Positions 16,563-26,056 of a stretch of 64,000 bases of DNA are shown here, one piece after another. Numbering within the stretch: position 1 is the first letter of the stretch; the number at the start of each line of letters is the position of its first letter. The stretch lies in the NCBI RefSeq assembly GCF_043194295.1, contig NZ_JBAFVK010000020.1. One strand, given 5' to 3'. Source of the stretch: Xanthobacter autotrophicus. Lineage in GTDB: Bacteria > Pseudomonadota > Alphaproteobacteria > Rhizobiales > Xanthobacteraceae. The notes beneath the pieces are model-generated. The model was not told the DNA's origin, made no database searches, and worked only from the letters and a program-made list of their open reading frames with translations. The translations under genes were made by a program, and so were the position numbers.

Positions 16563-17795
16563 ATGACCGCCCCCATCACAACCCCGACACCCGCCCCCCG
16601 CACAGCCCGCCTGCGCAACCGCCTGCTCCTCGGCTCCGTCGCCGTGGCCGCCGTCCTCGGCACGCTTTACGGCCTGCCAGAGACCCGCGCCCATGCCGAA
16701 AAGCCGGCCGCAGCCGCGCCCGCCGCGGTCGCGGTCTCAGTCGCCACCGTGGAACCCCGCGACGCGCGGCTGTTCGAGACCTTCTCCGGCCGCCTCGAAG
16801 CTGTGGAACGGGTCGAGGTGCGCTCACGCGTCGCCGGCGCCATCAAGGCCATCCATTTCCGCGAGGGTGCCCTGGTGCGCGAGGGCGAACTGCTCGTCTC
16901 CATCGATCCTGAGCCGTTCGAGGCTGAAGTCGCCGAGGCCGAGGCTCAGGTAGCCGCCGCCCAGGCCCGCGTGGAACTGGCCCGCAACGAACTGGAGCGT
17001 GGCCAGCGCCTGTGGACCTCCCGCACCGTCTCCCAGCGCGACCTCGACGAGCGCGTCAACGGCCAGCGCGCCGCCGAGGCGGCCCTGCGCGCCGTCGAGG
17101 CCAAGCTTACCTCGGCCAAGCTCAATCTCTCCTACACCCGCGTCCGCGCCCCGGTGTCGGGCCGCGTCGGCAAGTCCGAGATCACGGTGGGCAACCTCGT
17201 TGCCGCCGGCCCCGGCGCGCCGGTGCTCACCACTTTGGTGTCGGTGGACCCCATCTACGCCAGCTTCAACGCGGACGAAGCTACCGTCTCCCGTGCCCTC
17301 GCCGGGCTCGGCACCGGCGCGGATGTGTCCGAGCAGTTGGACCGTATCCCCGTGCTCATGACCACCTCCGCCGGCGGCGCGCCGGTTGAGGGGCGCATGC
17401 AGCTGGTGGACAACCAGGTAGACGTGCGCACCGGCACGGTGCGGGTGCGCGCCCGCTTCGCCAACGCCGACGGACGGCTTTTGCCCGGCCAGTTCGCGCG
17501 CCTTGAGATGGGCCAGCCCGTCAGCGAGCCGGCCCTCCTCGTAAGCGAGCGGGCGGTGGGCACCGACCAGGACAAGAAGTTCGTCTTCGTGGTGGACGCC
17601 GCCAATACCGCCGTGTGGCGCGAGGTCACCCTGGGCGCCCCGGTGGACGGCCTGCGCGTGGTCACCAGCGGCCTGAAGGCGGGCGAACGTATCGTCGTCA
17701 ACGGTCTCCACCGCGTGCGCCCCGGCGCGCCGGTGGCTCCCCAGAGCGTGCCCATGCGGGTGACGGAAGCAGCTTCCGCGACCATCGCCAACTGA
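16563..17795 (+). CDS. RND efflux periplasmic adaptor (membrane fusion protein)
   Basis: 410 residues, AcrA/MexA-type adaptor. N-terminal membrane/signal segment at about 20-40 (RNRLLLGSVAVAAVLGTLYG) with no lipobox. Then the barrel-sandwich half (VEVRSRVAGAIKAIHFREGALVREG), an alpha-helical hairpin (AEAEAQVAAAQARVELARNE), the second lipoyl half (NLSYTRVRAPVSGRVGKSEI) and the beta-barrel and membrane-proximal domains. It would connect the downstream RND pump to an outer-membrane channel. The true start is the ATG at 16563; the open frame upstream overlaps the hydrolase. Confidence 0.94.
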   Translation: MTAPITTPTPAPRTARLRNRLLLGSVAVAAVLGTLYGLPETRAHAEKPAAAAPAAVAVSVATVEPRDARLFETFSGRLEAVERVEVRSRVAGAIKAIHFREGALVREGELLVSIDPEPFEAEVAEAEAQVAAAQARVELARNELERGQRLWTSRTVSQRDLDERVNGQRAAEAALRAVEAKLTSAKLNLSYTRVRAPVSGRVGKSEITVGNLVAAGPGAPVLTTLVSVDPIYASFNADEATVSRALAGLGTGADVSEQLDRIPVLMTTSAGGAPVEGRMQLVDNQVDVRTGTVRVRARFANADGRLLPGQFARLEMGQPVSEPALLVSERAVGTDQDKKFVFVVDAANTAVWREVTLGAPVDGLRVVTSGLKAGERIVVNGLHRVRPGAPVAPQSVPMRVTEAASATIAN

Positions 17796-17859
17796 CACCT
17801 CTCGCCGTCGGCCCCGGCCTGCCGGGGATGACGCAAGAATTGTGAACCGGTTTTCGATC

Positions 17860-17883
17860 CCTCTCCCCCGCATGGGAGAGGGC
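17860..17883. repeat. REP-like GC-rich palindrome, locus 1
   Basis: CCCTCTCCC and GGGAGAGGG arms around CCGCAT. A diverged relative of the palindrome found at six other intergenic sites in this window; a looser partner follows to about 17975 (CCCCTTCCCGTAGCGGGAA). Confidence 0.65.
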
Positions 17884-18011
17884 GGGTGAGGGGTGGGCCG
17901 TGCGCTGCGCCCCCGGCAAGCGGCATCGCCCCTCACCCACCTTTTCCGTCCTCCCCTTCCCGTAGCGGGAACGGGCAAGGACCTGCCGCGTCCCATGTTC
18001 CCAACCGCTTC

Positions 18012-18116
18012 AGAGTGCTTTCGAGCGAAGTGGATACCGGTTCGCGTGAAGAAAACGCGTCAACACAACACTCTAGAGCAATTACCGCGAGCCAAGGCGA
18101 GCGGAAATCGCTCTAG
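18012..18116 (+). repeat. 105-bp dispersed element, copy A
   Basis: Begins AGAGTGCTTTCGAGCGAAG and ends GGAAATCGCTCTAG, with the core GCGAAGTGGATACCGGTTCG and AAGAAAACGCGTCAACAC. The ends are imperfect inverted repeats (AGAGTGCTTT against the complement of AAATCGCTCT), which gives it a MITE-like look. Copies B (26608-26715, inverted) and C (59974-60027, partial) are in this window. Confidence 0.75.
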
Positions 18117-18141
18117 CCACCCGCATCTTCGGGAGGGTCCC

Positions 18142-21100
18142 ATGAACCTGTCCAAGTTCTTCATCGACCGTCCCATCTTCGCGGGTGTGTTGTCGGTGCT
18201 CATCTTCCTCGCCGGCCTCATCGCCATGCGGGCCATGCCCATCTCCGAATATCCGGAAGTGGTACCGCCGCAGGTGGTGGTGCGTGCCACCTATCCCGGC
18301 GCCAACCCCAAGGTGATCGCCGAGACCGTCTCCACGCCGCTTGAAGAGGCCATCAACGGCGTCCAGGACATGCTCTATATGTCCAGCCAGGCCACCACCG
18401 ACGGCCTGATGACGCTCACCGTCACCTTCAAGCTGGGTACCGACCCGGACAAGGCGCAGCAGCTGGTGCAGAACCGCATCTCCCAGGCGGAACCCCGGCT
18501 GCCGGAAGAAGTGCGGCGGCTCGGCGTGACCACGGTGAAGTCCTCGCCAGACCTCACCATGGTGGTTCACCTCATTTCCCCCAATAACCGCTACGACACC
18601 ACCTATCTGCGCAATTACGCGGTGCTGAACGTGAAGGACCGGCTCGCCCGCATCGAGGGCGTGGGGCAGGTTCAGCTGTTCGGCGCCGGCGATTATTCCA
18701 TGCGCATCTGGCTCGACCCGCAGAAAGTGGCCGAACACGGGCTGTCCGCCGCCGACGTGGTGCGCGAGATACGCGCCCAGAACGTGCAGGCGGCGGCCGG
18801 TGTGGTGGGCGCTTCCCCCGGCGCGCCGGGCCTCGACCTGCAACTGTCCATCAACGCCCAGGGCCGCCTCGCCAACGTGGAGGAGTTCGGCAACATCGTG
18901 GTGAAGAGCGGCACCAACGGCGAGATCGTGCTGTTGAAGGACGTGGCGCGGGTAGAGTTGGGCGCCTCCGAATATGCCCTGCGATCCTTGCTCAACAACA
19001 CCCAGGCGGTGGCCGTTCCCATCTTCCAGGCCCCCGGCTCCAACGCCATCCGCATCGCCGACGAGGCGCGGCGGGTGATGGAGGAGATCAAGGCCAACAT
19101 GCCGGAAGGCGTGGATTATTCCATCGTCTACGACACCACCCAGTTCGTCCGCGCCTCCATCGACGCGGTGGTGCACACGCTTCTGGAAGCGGTGCTGCTG
19201 GTGGTGCTGGTGGTGATCGTGTTCCTCCAGACCTGGCGGGCCTCCATCATCCCGCTTCTGGCGGTGCCGGTGTCGATCGTCGGCACGTTCGCGGTGATGC
19301 ATCTTTTCGGGTTTTCCATCAATGCCTTGACCCTGTTCGGTCTGGTGCTCGCCATCGGCATCGTGGTGGATGACGCCATCGTGGTGGTGGAGAATGTGGA
19401 GCGCAACATCGAGGCCGGGCTCTCCCCGCGGGAGGCCACCTACAAGGCCATGCAGGAGGTGTCGGGACCCATCATCGCCATCGCTCTGGTGTTGATCGCG
19501 GTGTTCGTGCCGCTGGCCTTCATCACCGGGCTAACCGGCCAGTTCTACAAGCAATTTGCCCTCACCATCGCCATCTCGACGGTGATTTCGGCGATCAATT
19601 CCCTCACCTTGTCCCCAGCACTCTCGGCCCTGCTGCTGAAGGGGCATGATGCGCCGAAGGACCGCCTCACGCGCCTCATGGATTTTGCTTTCGGCTGGTT
19701 TTTCAAGGGCTTCAACAAGGCCTTCGTGAAGGGCTCCAACGCCTATGGCGGCGTGGTGAAGCGCACCATCGCCCACAAGGTGATCATGCTCGGCCTCTAC
19801 CTCGTTCTGGTGGCCATGACTGCGGTGCTGTTCCGCGCCGTGCCGCCCGGCTTCGTGCCGGGGCAGGACAAGCAGTATCTCGTCGGTTTCGCTCAGCTTC
19901 CAGACGGCGCCACGCTGGACCGCACGGAAGAGGTGATCCGCCACATGAGCGACATCGCCCTCAAGCAGGAGGGCGTGAAGTCCGCCATCGCCTTCCCCGG
20001 CCTGTCCATCAACGGGTTCACGAACTCCTCCAACTCCGGCATTGTTTTTGTCGGTTTGGACGAGTTCGAGGCGCGCAAGTCCCCGGCCCTCTCCGGCAAT
20101 GCCATCGCCTTGACGCTGAACCAGAAATTCGCATCCATCCCGGATGCGATGATCGCCATGTTCCCCCCGCCCCCGGTCCAGGGGCTCGGCACCATCGGCG
20201 GGTTCAAGTTCCAGATCGAGGATCGCGCCGGCCGCGGCTACGAGGCGCTCGACGCGGCCACCAAGGCCTTCCTCGCCAAGGCCGCCACCGCGCCGGAACT
20301 GGCCGGCCTGTTCTCCTCCTATCAGGTGAACGTGCCGCAGCTGTTCGCCGACATCGACCGGGTGAAGGCGCGCCAGCTGAATGTGGCCGTCACCGACGTG
20401 TTCGAGACCATGCAGATCTATCTGGGCTCGGCCTATGTGAACGACTTCAACACCTTCGGGCGCACCTACACGGTGCGGGTGCAGGCGGACGCCCCGTTCC
20501 GCGCCCGGCCGGAGGATGTGGGCACCCTGAAGGTGCGCTCGGCCACCGGCGAGATGATCCCGCTCTCGGCGCTGCTCAAGGTGCGCTCGGCGGCGGGGCC
20601 GGAGCGGGCTATGCGCTACAACGGCTTCCTCTCGGCGGATGTGAACGGCGGTGCTGCCCCCGGCTTCTCCTCGGGCGAGGCACAACAGGCGGTGGAGCGC
20701 ATCGCGGCCGAGACCCTGCCCAAGGGCTTCTCCTTCGAATGGACGGAGCTGACCTACCAGGACATCCTCGCCGGCAACTCGGCGGTGTGGGTGTTTCCGC
20801 TGGCCATCTTCCTCGTCTTCCTGGTGCTGGCGGCCCAGTATGAGAGCCTGATGCTGCCGCTCGCCATCATCATGATCGTCCCCACGGGCCTGTTCGCGGC
20901 CATGACCGGGGTGTGGCTTGCCGGGGGGGACAACAATGTCTTCACCCAGATCGGCCTCGTGGTGCTGGTGGGACTGTCCGCCAAGAACGCCATCCTGATC
21001 GTGGAGTTCGCCCGCGAACTGGAGTTCGCCGGACGCACCCCCGTCGCGGCGGCGCTGGAGGCGAGCCGGCTGAGGCTGCGGCCGATCCTGATGACCTCGC

Positions 21101-21387
21101 TTGCCTTCATCATGGGCGTGGTGCCGCTGGTCACCTCCATCGGTGCCGGGGCGGAGATGCGCAATGCCATGGGCACGGCGGTGTTCGCCGGCATGATCGG
21201 CGTGACCGCCTTCGGCATCTTCCTGACGCCGGTGTTCTACGTGATGCTGCGGGCGCTGTCGGGCAACCGGCCCCTCACCCAGCACGGCCACGGCACGGTG
21301 GCGCCGGATGCGCCCCAAGGGGCGGGCCACGGGGCGGGCCATGGTGCCGCCCCTGCCACGCCTCCGGCGCTTCAGCCGGGGGAGTGA
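18142..21387 (+). CDS. RND multidrug efflux pump, inner-membrane permease
   Basis: 1081 residues, an AcrB/MexB-type proton-driven pump of the hydrophobe/amphiphile efflux family. First membrane helix RPIFAGVLSVLIFLAGLIAM; the proton-relay aspartates are D410 and D411 in GIVVDDAIVVVENVE; the C-terminal half repeats the 6-helix plus porter-domain plan. Length is slightly over the usual 1030-1050 because of a Gly/His/Pro-rich tail after residue 1045. No outer-membrane channel gene follows, so it must use one encoded elsewhere. The LysR gene upstream is the nearest candidate regulator. Confidence 0.96.
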   Translation: MNLSKFFIDRPIFAGVLSVLIFLAGLIAMRAMPISEYPEVVPPQVVVRATYPGANPKVIAETVSTPLEEAINGVQDMLYMSSQATTDGLMTLTVTFKLGTDPDKAQQLVQNRISQAEPRLPEEVRRLGVTTVKSSPDLTMVVHLISPNNRYDTTYLRNYAVLNVKDRLARIEGVGQVQLFGAGDYSMRIWLDPQKVAEHGLSAADVVREIRAQNVQAAAGVVGASPGAPGLDLQLSINAQGRLANVEEFGNIVVKSGTNGEIVLLKDVARVELGASEYALRSLLNNTQAVAVPIFQAPGSNAIRIADEARRVMEEIKANMPEGVDYSIVYDTTQFVRASIDAVVHTLLEAVLLVVLVVIVFLQTWRASIIPLLAVPVSIVGTFAVMHLFGFSINALTLFGLVLAIGIVVDDAIVVVENVERNIEAGLSPREATYKAMQEVSGPIIAIALVLIAVFVPLAFITGLTGQFYKQFALTIAISTVISAINSLTLSPALSALLLKGHDAPKDRLTRLMDFAFGWFFKGFNKAFVKGSNAYGGVVKRTIAHKVIMLGLYLVLVAMTAVLFRAVPPGFVPGQDKQYLVGFAQLPDGATLDRTEEVIRHMSDIALKQEGVKSAIAFPGLSINGFTNSSNSGIVFVGLDEFEARKSPALSGNAIALTLNQKFASIPDAMIAMFPPPPVQGLGTIGGFKFQIEDRAGRGYEALDAATKAFLAKAATAPELAGLFSSYQVNVPQLFADIDRVKARQLNVAVTDVFETMQIYLGSAYVNDFNTFGRTYTVRVQADAPFRARPEDVGTLKVRSATGEMIPLSALLKVRSAAGPERAMRYNGFLSADVNGGAAPGFSSGEAQQAVERIAAETLPKGFSFEWTELTYQDILAGNSAVWVFPLAIFLVFLVLAAQYESLMLPLAIIMIVPTGLFAAMTGVWLAGGDNNVFTQIGLVVLVGLSAKNAILIVEFARELEFAGRTPVAAALEASRLRLRPILMTSLAFIMGVVPLVTSIGAGAEMRNAMGTAVFAGMIGVTAFGIFLTPVFYVMLRALSGNRPLTQHGHGTVAPDAPQGAGHGAGHGAAPATPPALQPGE

Positions 21388-21751
21388 GGGGGCGGCTGGT
21401 TCGTTCCCGGAACGACGGGCGAGAACAAGGCGGCTTCTCGGTCTGAAAGTCTGCTGCTTCGGCCGATTACGATGAGAACCCTCTCCCGCTTGCGGGGGAG
21501 GGCAGGGTGGGGGCAGAGGTGCTTTCCAGCGGCACCGCCGGTGTTTATCGGCACCGGCCTGCCCCCTCCCCACCCCTCCCCTCCCCCGCAGGCGGGAGAG
21601 GGAGCGACAGCGCCTCCTCAACCGAGACATCTCCAAGAAAAATACCGGATCTGCCTGCTGCGCAGTACCCTTGCGTTAGGTCCCAGATCGCATTCCGCTA
21701 ACGCTGCATGCGTCCGGGACATGAGGGCGGTTCGCGGACCCGCCCCGCCCC
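21388..21751. other. Convergent gap between the RND pump and ppc
   Basis: 364 bases without a gene. It contains an inverted pair of the GC-rich REP palindrome (21479-21603) that could act as a two-way terminator between convergent genes. Confidence 0.55.
21479..21603. repeat. REP-like palindrome pair, locus 2
   Basis: A unit beginning CCCTCTCCCGCTTGCGG at 21479 faces an inverted unit ending GCAGGCGGGAGAGGGA near 21603. This head-to-head layout is BIME-like and recurs at 33495 and 63277. Confidence 0.75.
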
Positions 21752-24523
21752 TCACCCCGAGTTGCGCAGGCCCGCCGAGATGCCGTTGATGGACAGCTGG
21801 ATGCCGTGCAGCACCTTGTCGTCGCCGGAATTGGCGCGATGCTGGCGCAACAGCTCGATCTGCAGATGGTTCAGCGGATCGAGATAGGGGAAGCGGTTGC
21901 GGATGGAGCGGTCGAGCAGCGGGTTGTCCTCCAGCAGCTTCTGCTGGCCCATGATGGCGAGGACATACTTGATGGTGCGCTCGTATTCGGCGCGGATGCG
22001 GCCGAAGATCTTGGTGCGCAGCTCCACGTCCGGCACCAGTTCCGCATAGCGCGAGGCGATGGCCAGCGACGACTTCGACAGCACCATGTCCATGTTGGAG
22101 AGCTGGGTGCGGAAGAACGGCCATTCGCGATACATGGCCTGCAAAAACGACAGGCCATAGTCGGGCCGCCGCTCGGCAAAGGCTTCCACCGCCGAGCCGA
22201 AGCCGTACCACGCCGGCAGCATCAGCCGGCACTGGGCCCAGGAGAACACCCACGGAATGGCCCGCAGCTTCTCGATGGAGCGCGTCTTCGCCCGCGAGGC
22301 CGGCCGCGAGCCGATATTCAGGGTGGCGATCTCGCTGATCACCGTGGACGACCAGAAATAATCCTCGAAGCCCTCGGTCTCGTAGACGAGGTTGCGGTAG
22401 GCGCCGAAGGCGGTATCCGAGATTTCCTCCATGGCGGTGAGAAATTCGGTGCGCGGGGCATTGTACTGGGGCTGGAGCAGGGAGGCTTCCAGCGTCGCCG
22501 AGACCAGGATCTCCAGGTTGCGCCGGCCCATGTCCGGGTTGGAATATTTGGAGGCGATGATCTCGCCCTGCTCGGTGATGCGGATCTGCCCGTTCACCGC
22601 CCCGCCCGGCTGCGCCAGGATAGCATCATAGCTCGGCCCGCCGCCGCGCCCCACCGAGCCGCCCCGGCCGTGGAACAGGCGCAGGCGCACCTTATGGGCG
22701 CGGAACACCTCGATGAGGCCGATCTCGGCCTTGTACAATTCCCAGCCGGAGGTGACGAAGCCGCCATCCTTGTTGCTGTCGGAATAGCCGAGCATCACTT
22801 CCTGCTCGTCGCCGCGGCTCGACACCAGCTTGCGATAGGCCGGGATGGAAAACACCCGGTCCATCACCTTGGCGCAGACCTGAAGGTCGCCGATGGTCTC
22901 GAACAAGGGGATGATGTTCAGCGCCGTGGTGCCCTCGGCGGTGACAAGGCCCACCTCCTTCAGCAGCAGCGCCACTTCCAAGAGGTCGGAGACGCCCTCG
23001 GCCTTGGAGATGATGCAGTTGGGGATGACCTCGCGCCCCAGCGCCCGGTGCGCCTCGGCCGCCATGCGCAGGATGGCGAGCTCCGACTGGGTCTCCTCCT
23101 CATAGGCGAGGAAGGGCGAGGCCAGCGGGCGGGCGGTGGCCAGTTCCTTGAGCAGGAGAGCGATGCGCGCCTCCTCGTCGAGGCCGACATAATTGGTGCC
23201 GGGGGCCACCTTCTCGAACAGGTCGGCCACCACCCGCTCGTGCACGTCGGAGTTTTGCCGCAGATCGATGCAGGCGAGGTGGAAGCCGAAGCAGTCCACC
23301 GCCCGCCGCAGCAACCTGAGCCGCCCGCGCGCCAGCACCTTGGATCCGTTGTCGCAGAGCGAGGCATAGATGATGTCGAGGTCCGCCTTCAGCGCCGCCG
23401 CGTTCTCGTAAGGGGCGAGGCCGCCGGCCTCCTCCGCCTCGGCCGTTTCGCCCTTCAGGTGGCGGGCGGTGAGCTTGAGGCGGCCGAGCACATAGGCGAG
23501 CGCCAGGCGATAAGGCTCCTCCCGGTGCTCCTGGGAGCGGTCGGGGGAGCGGGCGGCCAGTTCCGCCAGCTCCGGCGAAACCTTGATAAGCCGCGCGCCG
23601 AGGGACAATTCGGCGCCCAGCGCGGTCAGCTCCTGCTCGTAATGGGCGAGGATGCGGTCGCGGTGGACCCGCACGGTCTCCTTCAGCACGTCGGCAGTGA
23701 CGAAGGGATTGCCGTCGCGGTCGCCACCGATCCAGCTGCCGATGCGCAGGAACGAAGGTAGCGCTACCTCGGAGCCGCCCTGCGAGACATGGTCCTCGAT
23801 GGAACAGTAGAGGCGCGGCAGCTCGGTGAGGAAGGTATAGTCGTAATAGGACAGGCCGTTGGCCACCTCGTCCAGCACGGTGAGCTTGATGCGGCGCAGC
23901 AGCGCGGTCTGCCACAGGGTGAGCACGGCGCGGCGCAGGGTTTCCTCGTCCTGCTCCTGCTCCGCCGGGGTGGGCACCACGCGCTCGCGGCGGTCCAGCA
24001 AGGCGGCGATTTCCATCTCGCGGTTGAGGGTGCTCTTGCGCCGCACCTCGGTGGGATGGGCGGTGAGCACCGGGCTCATGTGCGCGCCGGAGAAGAAGTC
24101 CGTGAGCTGCTGCGGCCCGATGCCCAGCGCCTCGGCGCGGGCGAGGGAGTAGGCCAGGCTCCCGGCCCGCGGCGCCGAGCCGGCGATGGCATGGGCGCGG
24201 TTGCGGCGGATGTGGTGCTCGTCCTCAGCGATGTTGGCGAGGTGGGAGAAATAGCTGAAGGCGCGGATGATATCCACCGCGCGCTGGGAGGAGAGCTGCT
24301 CCAGCAGCGCGCCCAGCTCCTCGCGGGCCGCCTCGTCGTCGTCGCGATGGAAGCGGATGGAGGTCTGGCGGATGCGCTCCACCAGATCGAACACCTCCTC
24401 GCCCTCCTGCTCGCGCACCGTATCGCCGAGGATGCGCCCCAGCAGGCGAATATCCTCGCGCAGGGGCCGATCCTTCACTTCCTCGTCGCCCGGCGCCTCA
24501 ATGGACCAAACCGCACTCGTCAT
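21752..24523 (-). CDS. ppc: Phosphoenolpyruvate carboxylase
   Basis: 923 residues from the ATG at 24523 (MTSAVWSIEAPGDEEVKDRP), with GGAAGGG just upstream; the frame is open further but without homology. Makes oxaloacetate from PEP and bicarbonate to replenish the TCA cycle. Catalytic His156 is in VLTAHPTEVRRKS; LGYSDSNKDGG and LFHGRGGSVGRGGGP are the PEP and active-site loops. The C-terminus (SINGISAGLRNSG) matches the family end that binds the inhibitor aspartate. Monocistronic and divergent from the YbaK-type gene. Confidence 0.97.
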   Translation of the reverse strand: MTSAVWSIEAPGDEEVKDRPLREDIRLLGRILGDTVREQEGEEVFDLVERIRQTSIRFHRDDDEAAREELGALLEQLSSQRAVDIIRAFSYFSHLANIAEDEHHIRRNRAHAIAGSAPRAGSLAYSLARAEALGIGPQQLTDFFSGAHMSPVLTAHPTEVRRKSTLNREMEIAALLDRRERVVPTPAEQEQDEETLRRAVLTLWQTALLRRIKLTVLDEVANGLSYYDYTFLTELPRLYCSIEDHVSQGGSEVALPSFLRIGSWIGGDRDGNPFVTADVLKETVRVHRDRILAHYEQELTALGAELSLGARLIKVSPELAELAARSPDRSQEHREEPYRLALAYVLGRLKLTARHLKGETAEAEEAGGLAPYENAAALKADLDIIYASLCDNGSKVLARGRLRLLRRAVDCFGFHLACIDLRQNSDVHERVVADLFEKVAPGTNYVGLDEEARIALLLKELATARPLASPFLAYEEETQSELAILRMAAEAHRALGREVIPNCIISKAEGVSDLLEVALLLKEVGLVTAEGTTALNIIPLFETIGDLQVCAKVMDRVFSIPAYRKLVSSRGDEQEVMLGYSDSNKDGGFVTSGWELYKAEIGLIEVFRAHKVRLRLFHGRGGSVGRGGGPSYDAILAQPGGAVNGQIRITEQGEIIASKYSNPDMGRRNLEILVSATLEASLLQPQYNAPRTEFLTAMEEISDTAFGAYRNLVYETEGFEDYFWSSTVISEIATLNIGSRPASRAKTRSIEKLRAIPWVFSWAQCRLMLPAWYGFGSAVEAFAERRPDYGLSFLQAMYREWPFFRTQLSNMDMVLSKSSLAIASRYAELVPDVELRTKIFGRIRAEYERTIKYVLAIMGQQKLLEDNPLLDRSIRNRFPYLDPLNHLQIELLRQHRANSGDDKVLHGIQLSINGISAGLRNSG

Positions 24524-24846
24524 CTGGCAACCCTTCCCCCGGAGCGGATCGCAGCCGCTTTTCGACGTTAGTCTTACGGAATTTGTGCAGGAGCGAAAGA
24601 GCAACGCAGCGGCACAACACTGTTGCTTCTGCACGCTTGAGAGGCAGGTTCCGGCGCTGCCCTGCGCCAGCGCGGGCCGATCCGGCATGGCTGGCCCGCA
24701 GCTCCCGCGCTTGCACGCCGCGGCGCGGCGGGGGTACAGCCGGGAGCCCCCGGCGGCATGGCCATGCGATACCGCCTGACGGGTCGCTCGCCCGCGATTC
24801 GCGCGGGCGGCGCAGGTGCCCCCTCCTCCCACGCCAGACAGCCCCG
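24524..24846. other. Divergent promoter region of ppc and the YbaK-type gene
   Basis: 323 bases, no gene. CAACACTGTTG at 24615-24625 is almost palindromic (one central mismatch) and lies about 95 bases upstream of ppc; it may be an operator, but nothing else supports that. The half nearest the YbaK-type gene is very GC-rich. Confidence 0.4.
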
Positions 24847-25356
24847 ATGCCCCTGACCCCCGACGCGCTCCTCGAACTGCTTGAAAACAACGGCATCCCC
24901 GCCACCACTCACGCCCATCCGCCGGTGCATACGGTGGCTGAATCCCAGGCCCTGCGCGGCGACATTCCCGGCGCCCACACCAAGAACCTGTTCCTGCGCG
25001 ACGCCAAGAAGACCTATTTCCTGGTGGCGGTCGCCGAGGACACTCCGGTCAACATCAAGGCGTTGAAGGGGCCGCTGGGAGCCAAGGGCTCGCTCTCTTT
25101 CGGCTCGGCGGAGGCGCTCTACGAGCATCTCGGCGTGCTGCCGGGATCGGTGACGCTGCTCGCCGCGGCCAATGACGTGGCTGGCCTCGTGACCATCGCC
25201 ATCGATGCCGAACTGCTGAAGGCGGAGGCGGTGTGCTGCCACCCCCTCACCAACGAGCGCACCACGTCGCTCGCCCCGGAGGCGCTCGACGCCTTCTTCC
25301 GCCTCACCGGCCACCAGCCCCTGGTGATCGAGATCCCGCCAGCGCCGGAGGCGTAA
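24847..25356 (+). CDS. YbaK/ProX-type aminoacyl-tRNA editing deacylase
   Basis: 169 residues. Single YbaK/aa-tRNA deacylase domain: HAHPPVHTVAESQALRGDIPGAHTKNLFLRD, then VNIKALKGPLGAKGSLSFGSAEALYEHLGVLPGSVTL. These free-standing proteins hydrolyse mischarged Ala-tRNA(Pro) or Cys-tRNA(Pro). The sequence looks more like ProX (about 165 aa) than YbaK, but I cannot separate the specificities by eye. The real start is the ATG at 24847 (MPLTPDALLELLENNG). It is convergent with the following lipoprotein gene, 7 bases away. Confidence 0.88.
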   Translation: MPLTPDALLELLENNGIPATTHAHPPVHTVAESQALRGDIPGAHTKNLFLRDAKKTYFLVAVAEDTPVNIKALKGPLGAKGSLSFGSAEALYEHLGVLPGSVTLLAAANDVAGLVTIAIDAELLKAEAVCCHPLTNERTTSLAPEALDAFFRLTGHQPLVIEIPPAPEA

Positions 25357-25363
25357 GGCTCCC

Positions 25364-25984
25364 TCAGCCGGGACAGGCCTTCATGGCGGTTTCGTCCGAG
25401 CCGGCCTGGGCCAGGAGGGTGCGCAGATCCACGTCCTGGATCAGCGGAACGAAATTGCCGCCCGGCTTCAGCCGCAGGTAGGTGCTGAGCGGCAGCGGGC
25501 CGGACGGCAGCGCGCCCCGTAGGCAGCCCTCCGCGGACACCGCGAGGGAGCCGTGGAGGCGGCGCCCCTTGGCAAGCTCGTCCGACTTGAGCGCCAGCAT
25601 CTCGCTGCGGGCGGCCTCCAGCTTGCGCCGCCCCTCTTCCGTCAGGCGGAACACGGTGATGCGCAGGCCCTCGCGCTCGTCCTCCTTCAGGGCGGCGAGG
25701 GCCTTCGGGTCGGCCTCCACCTCCAGCAACGCCTGGATGGTGGTCTTGCGGGCCTCCTCCCCCGACCGCCAGTAGGACATGGTGACGAACGCGCCGCCGG
25801 GCACCGGCGCGATCTCCTTGGGCGCCCGCACGGCGGCGCGCAGCACCGAGAGATCCGCCGTATCGAGATCGAGGCTCGCCAGCTGCGGCAGACTGCTGAC
25901 GGGAACATGCGAGCAGGCGCCGACGGACAAAGCGAGCGACAGCAGGAGCAGGGAGCGGCGGACGAAGGCACGGCCGAGACGCAT
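25364..25984 (-). CDS. Putative lipoprotein of unknown function
   Basis: 206 residues. The N-terminus has arginines, a Leu-rich core and a lipobox ending SVGAC, so it is probably a membrane-anchored periplasmic protein. The centre is Leu/Ala/Glu-rich helix (VEADPKALAALKEDEREGL; EEGRRKLEAARSEMLALKSDE). I do not recognise a family. Three in-frame ATGs (25984, 25996, 26008) are possible starts; 25984 has a weak TGAGA site 6 bases upstream and gives the neatest signal. It is divergent from the DUF2975 gene across 72 A+T-rich bases. Confidence 0.7.
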   Translation of the reverse strand: MRLGRAFVRRSLLLLSLALSVGACSHVPVSSLPQLASLDLDTADLSVLRAAVRAPKEIAPVPGGAFVTMSYWRSGEEARKTTIQALLEVEADPKALAALKEDEREGLRITVFRLTEEGRRKLEAARSEMLALKSDELAKGRRLHGSLAVSAEGCLRGALPSGPLPLSTYLRLKPGGNFVPLIQDVDLRTLLAQAGSDETAMKACPG

Positions 25985-26056
25985 ATCTATTCTCATTAAC
26001 GATTGCATTATTATTGTTTTACGATAAATTTTGATTGCGTCAAGGAAAGCCCTCTC

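Larger units (their letters stand above)
17796..18141. other. Repeat-filled gap between the RND adaptor and pump genes
   Basis: 346 bases with no gene. It holds a GC-rich palindrome (17860-17883) and a full copy of the 105-bp dispersed element (18012-18116). The pump ATG at 18142 is preceded by GGGAGGG. The adaptor and pump may still be one transcript through this gap. Confidence 0.6.

Noticed and set aside
19531..21636. Long antisense frame opposite the RND pump
   Set aside because: Shadow of the pump gene, low-complexity translation, no domain.
21806..23761. 651-codon frame opposite ppc
   Set aside because: Shadow of PEP carboxylase; Gly/His/Leu/Arg-rich without motifs.
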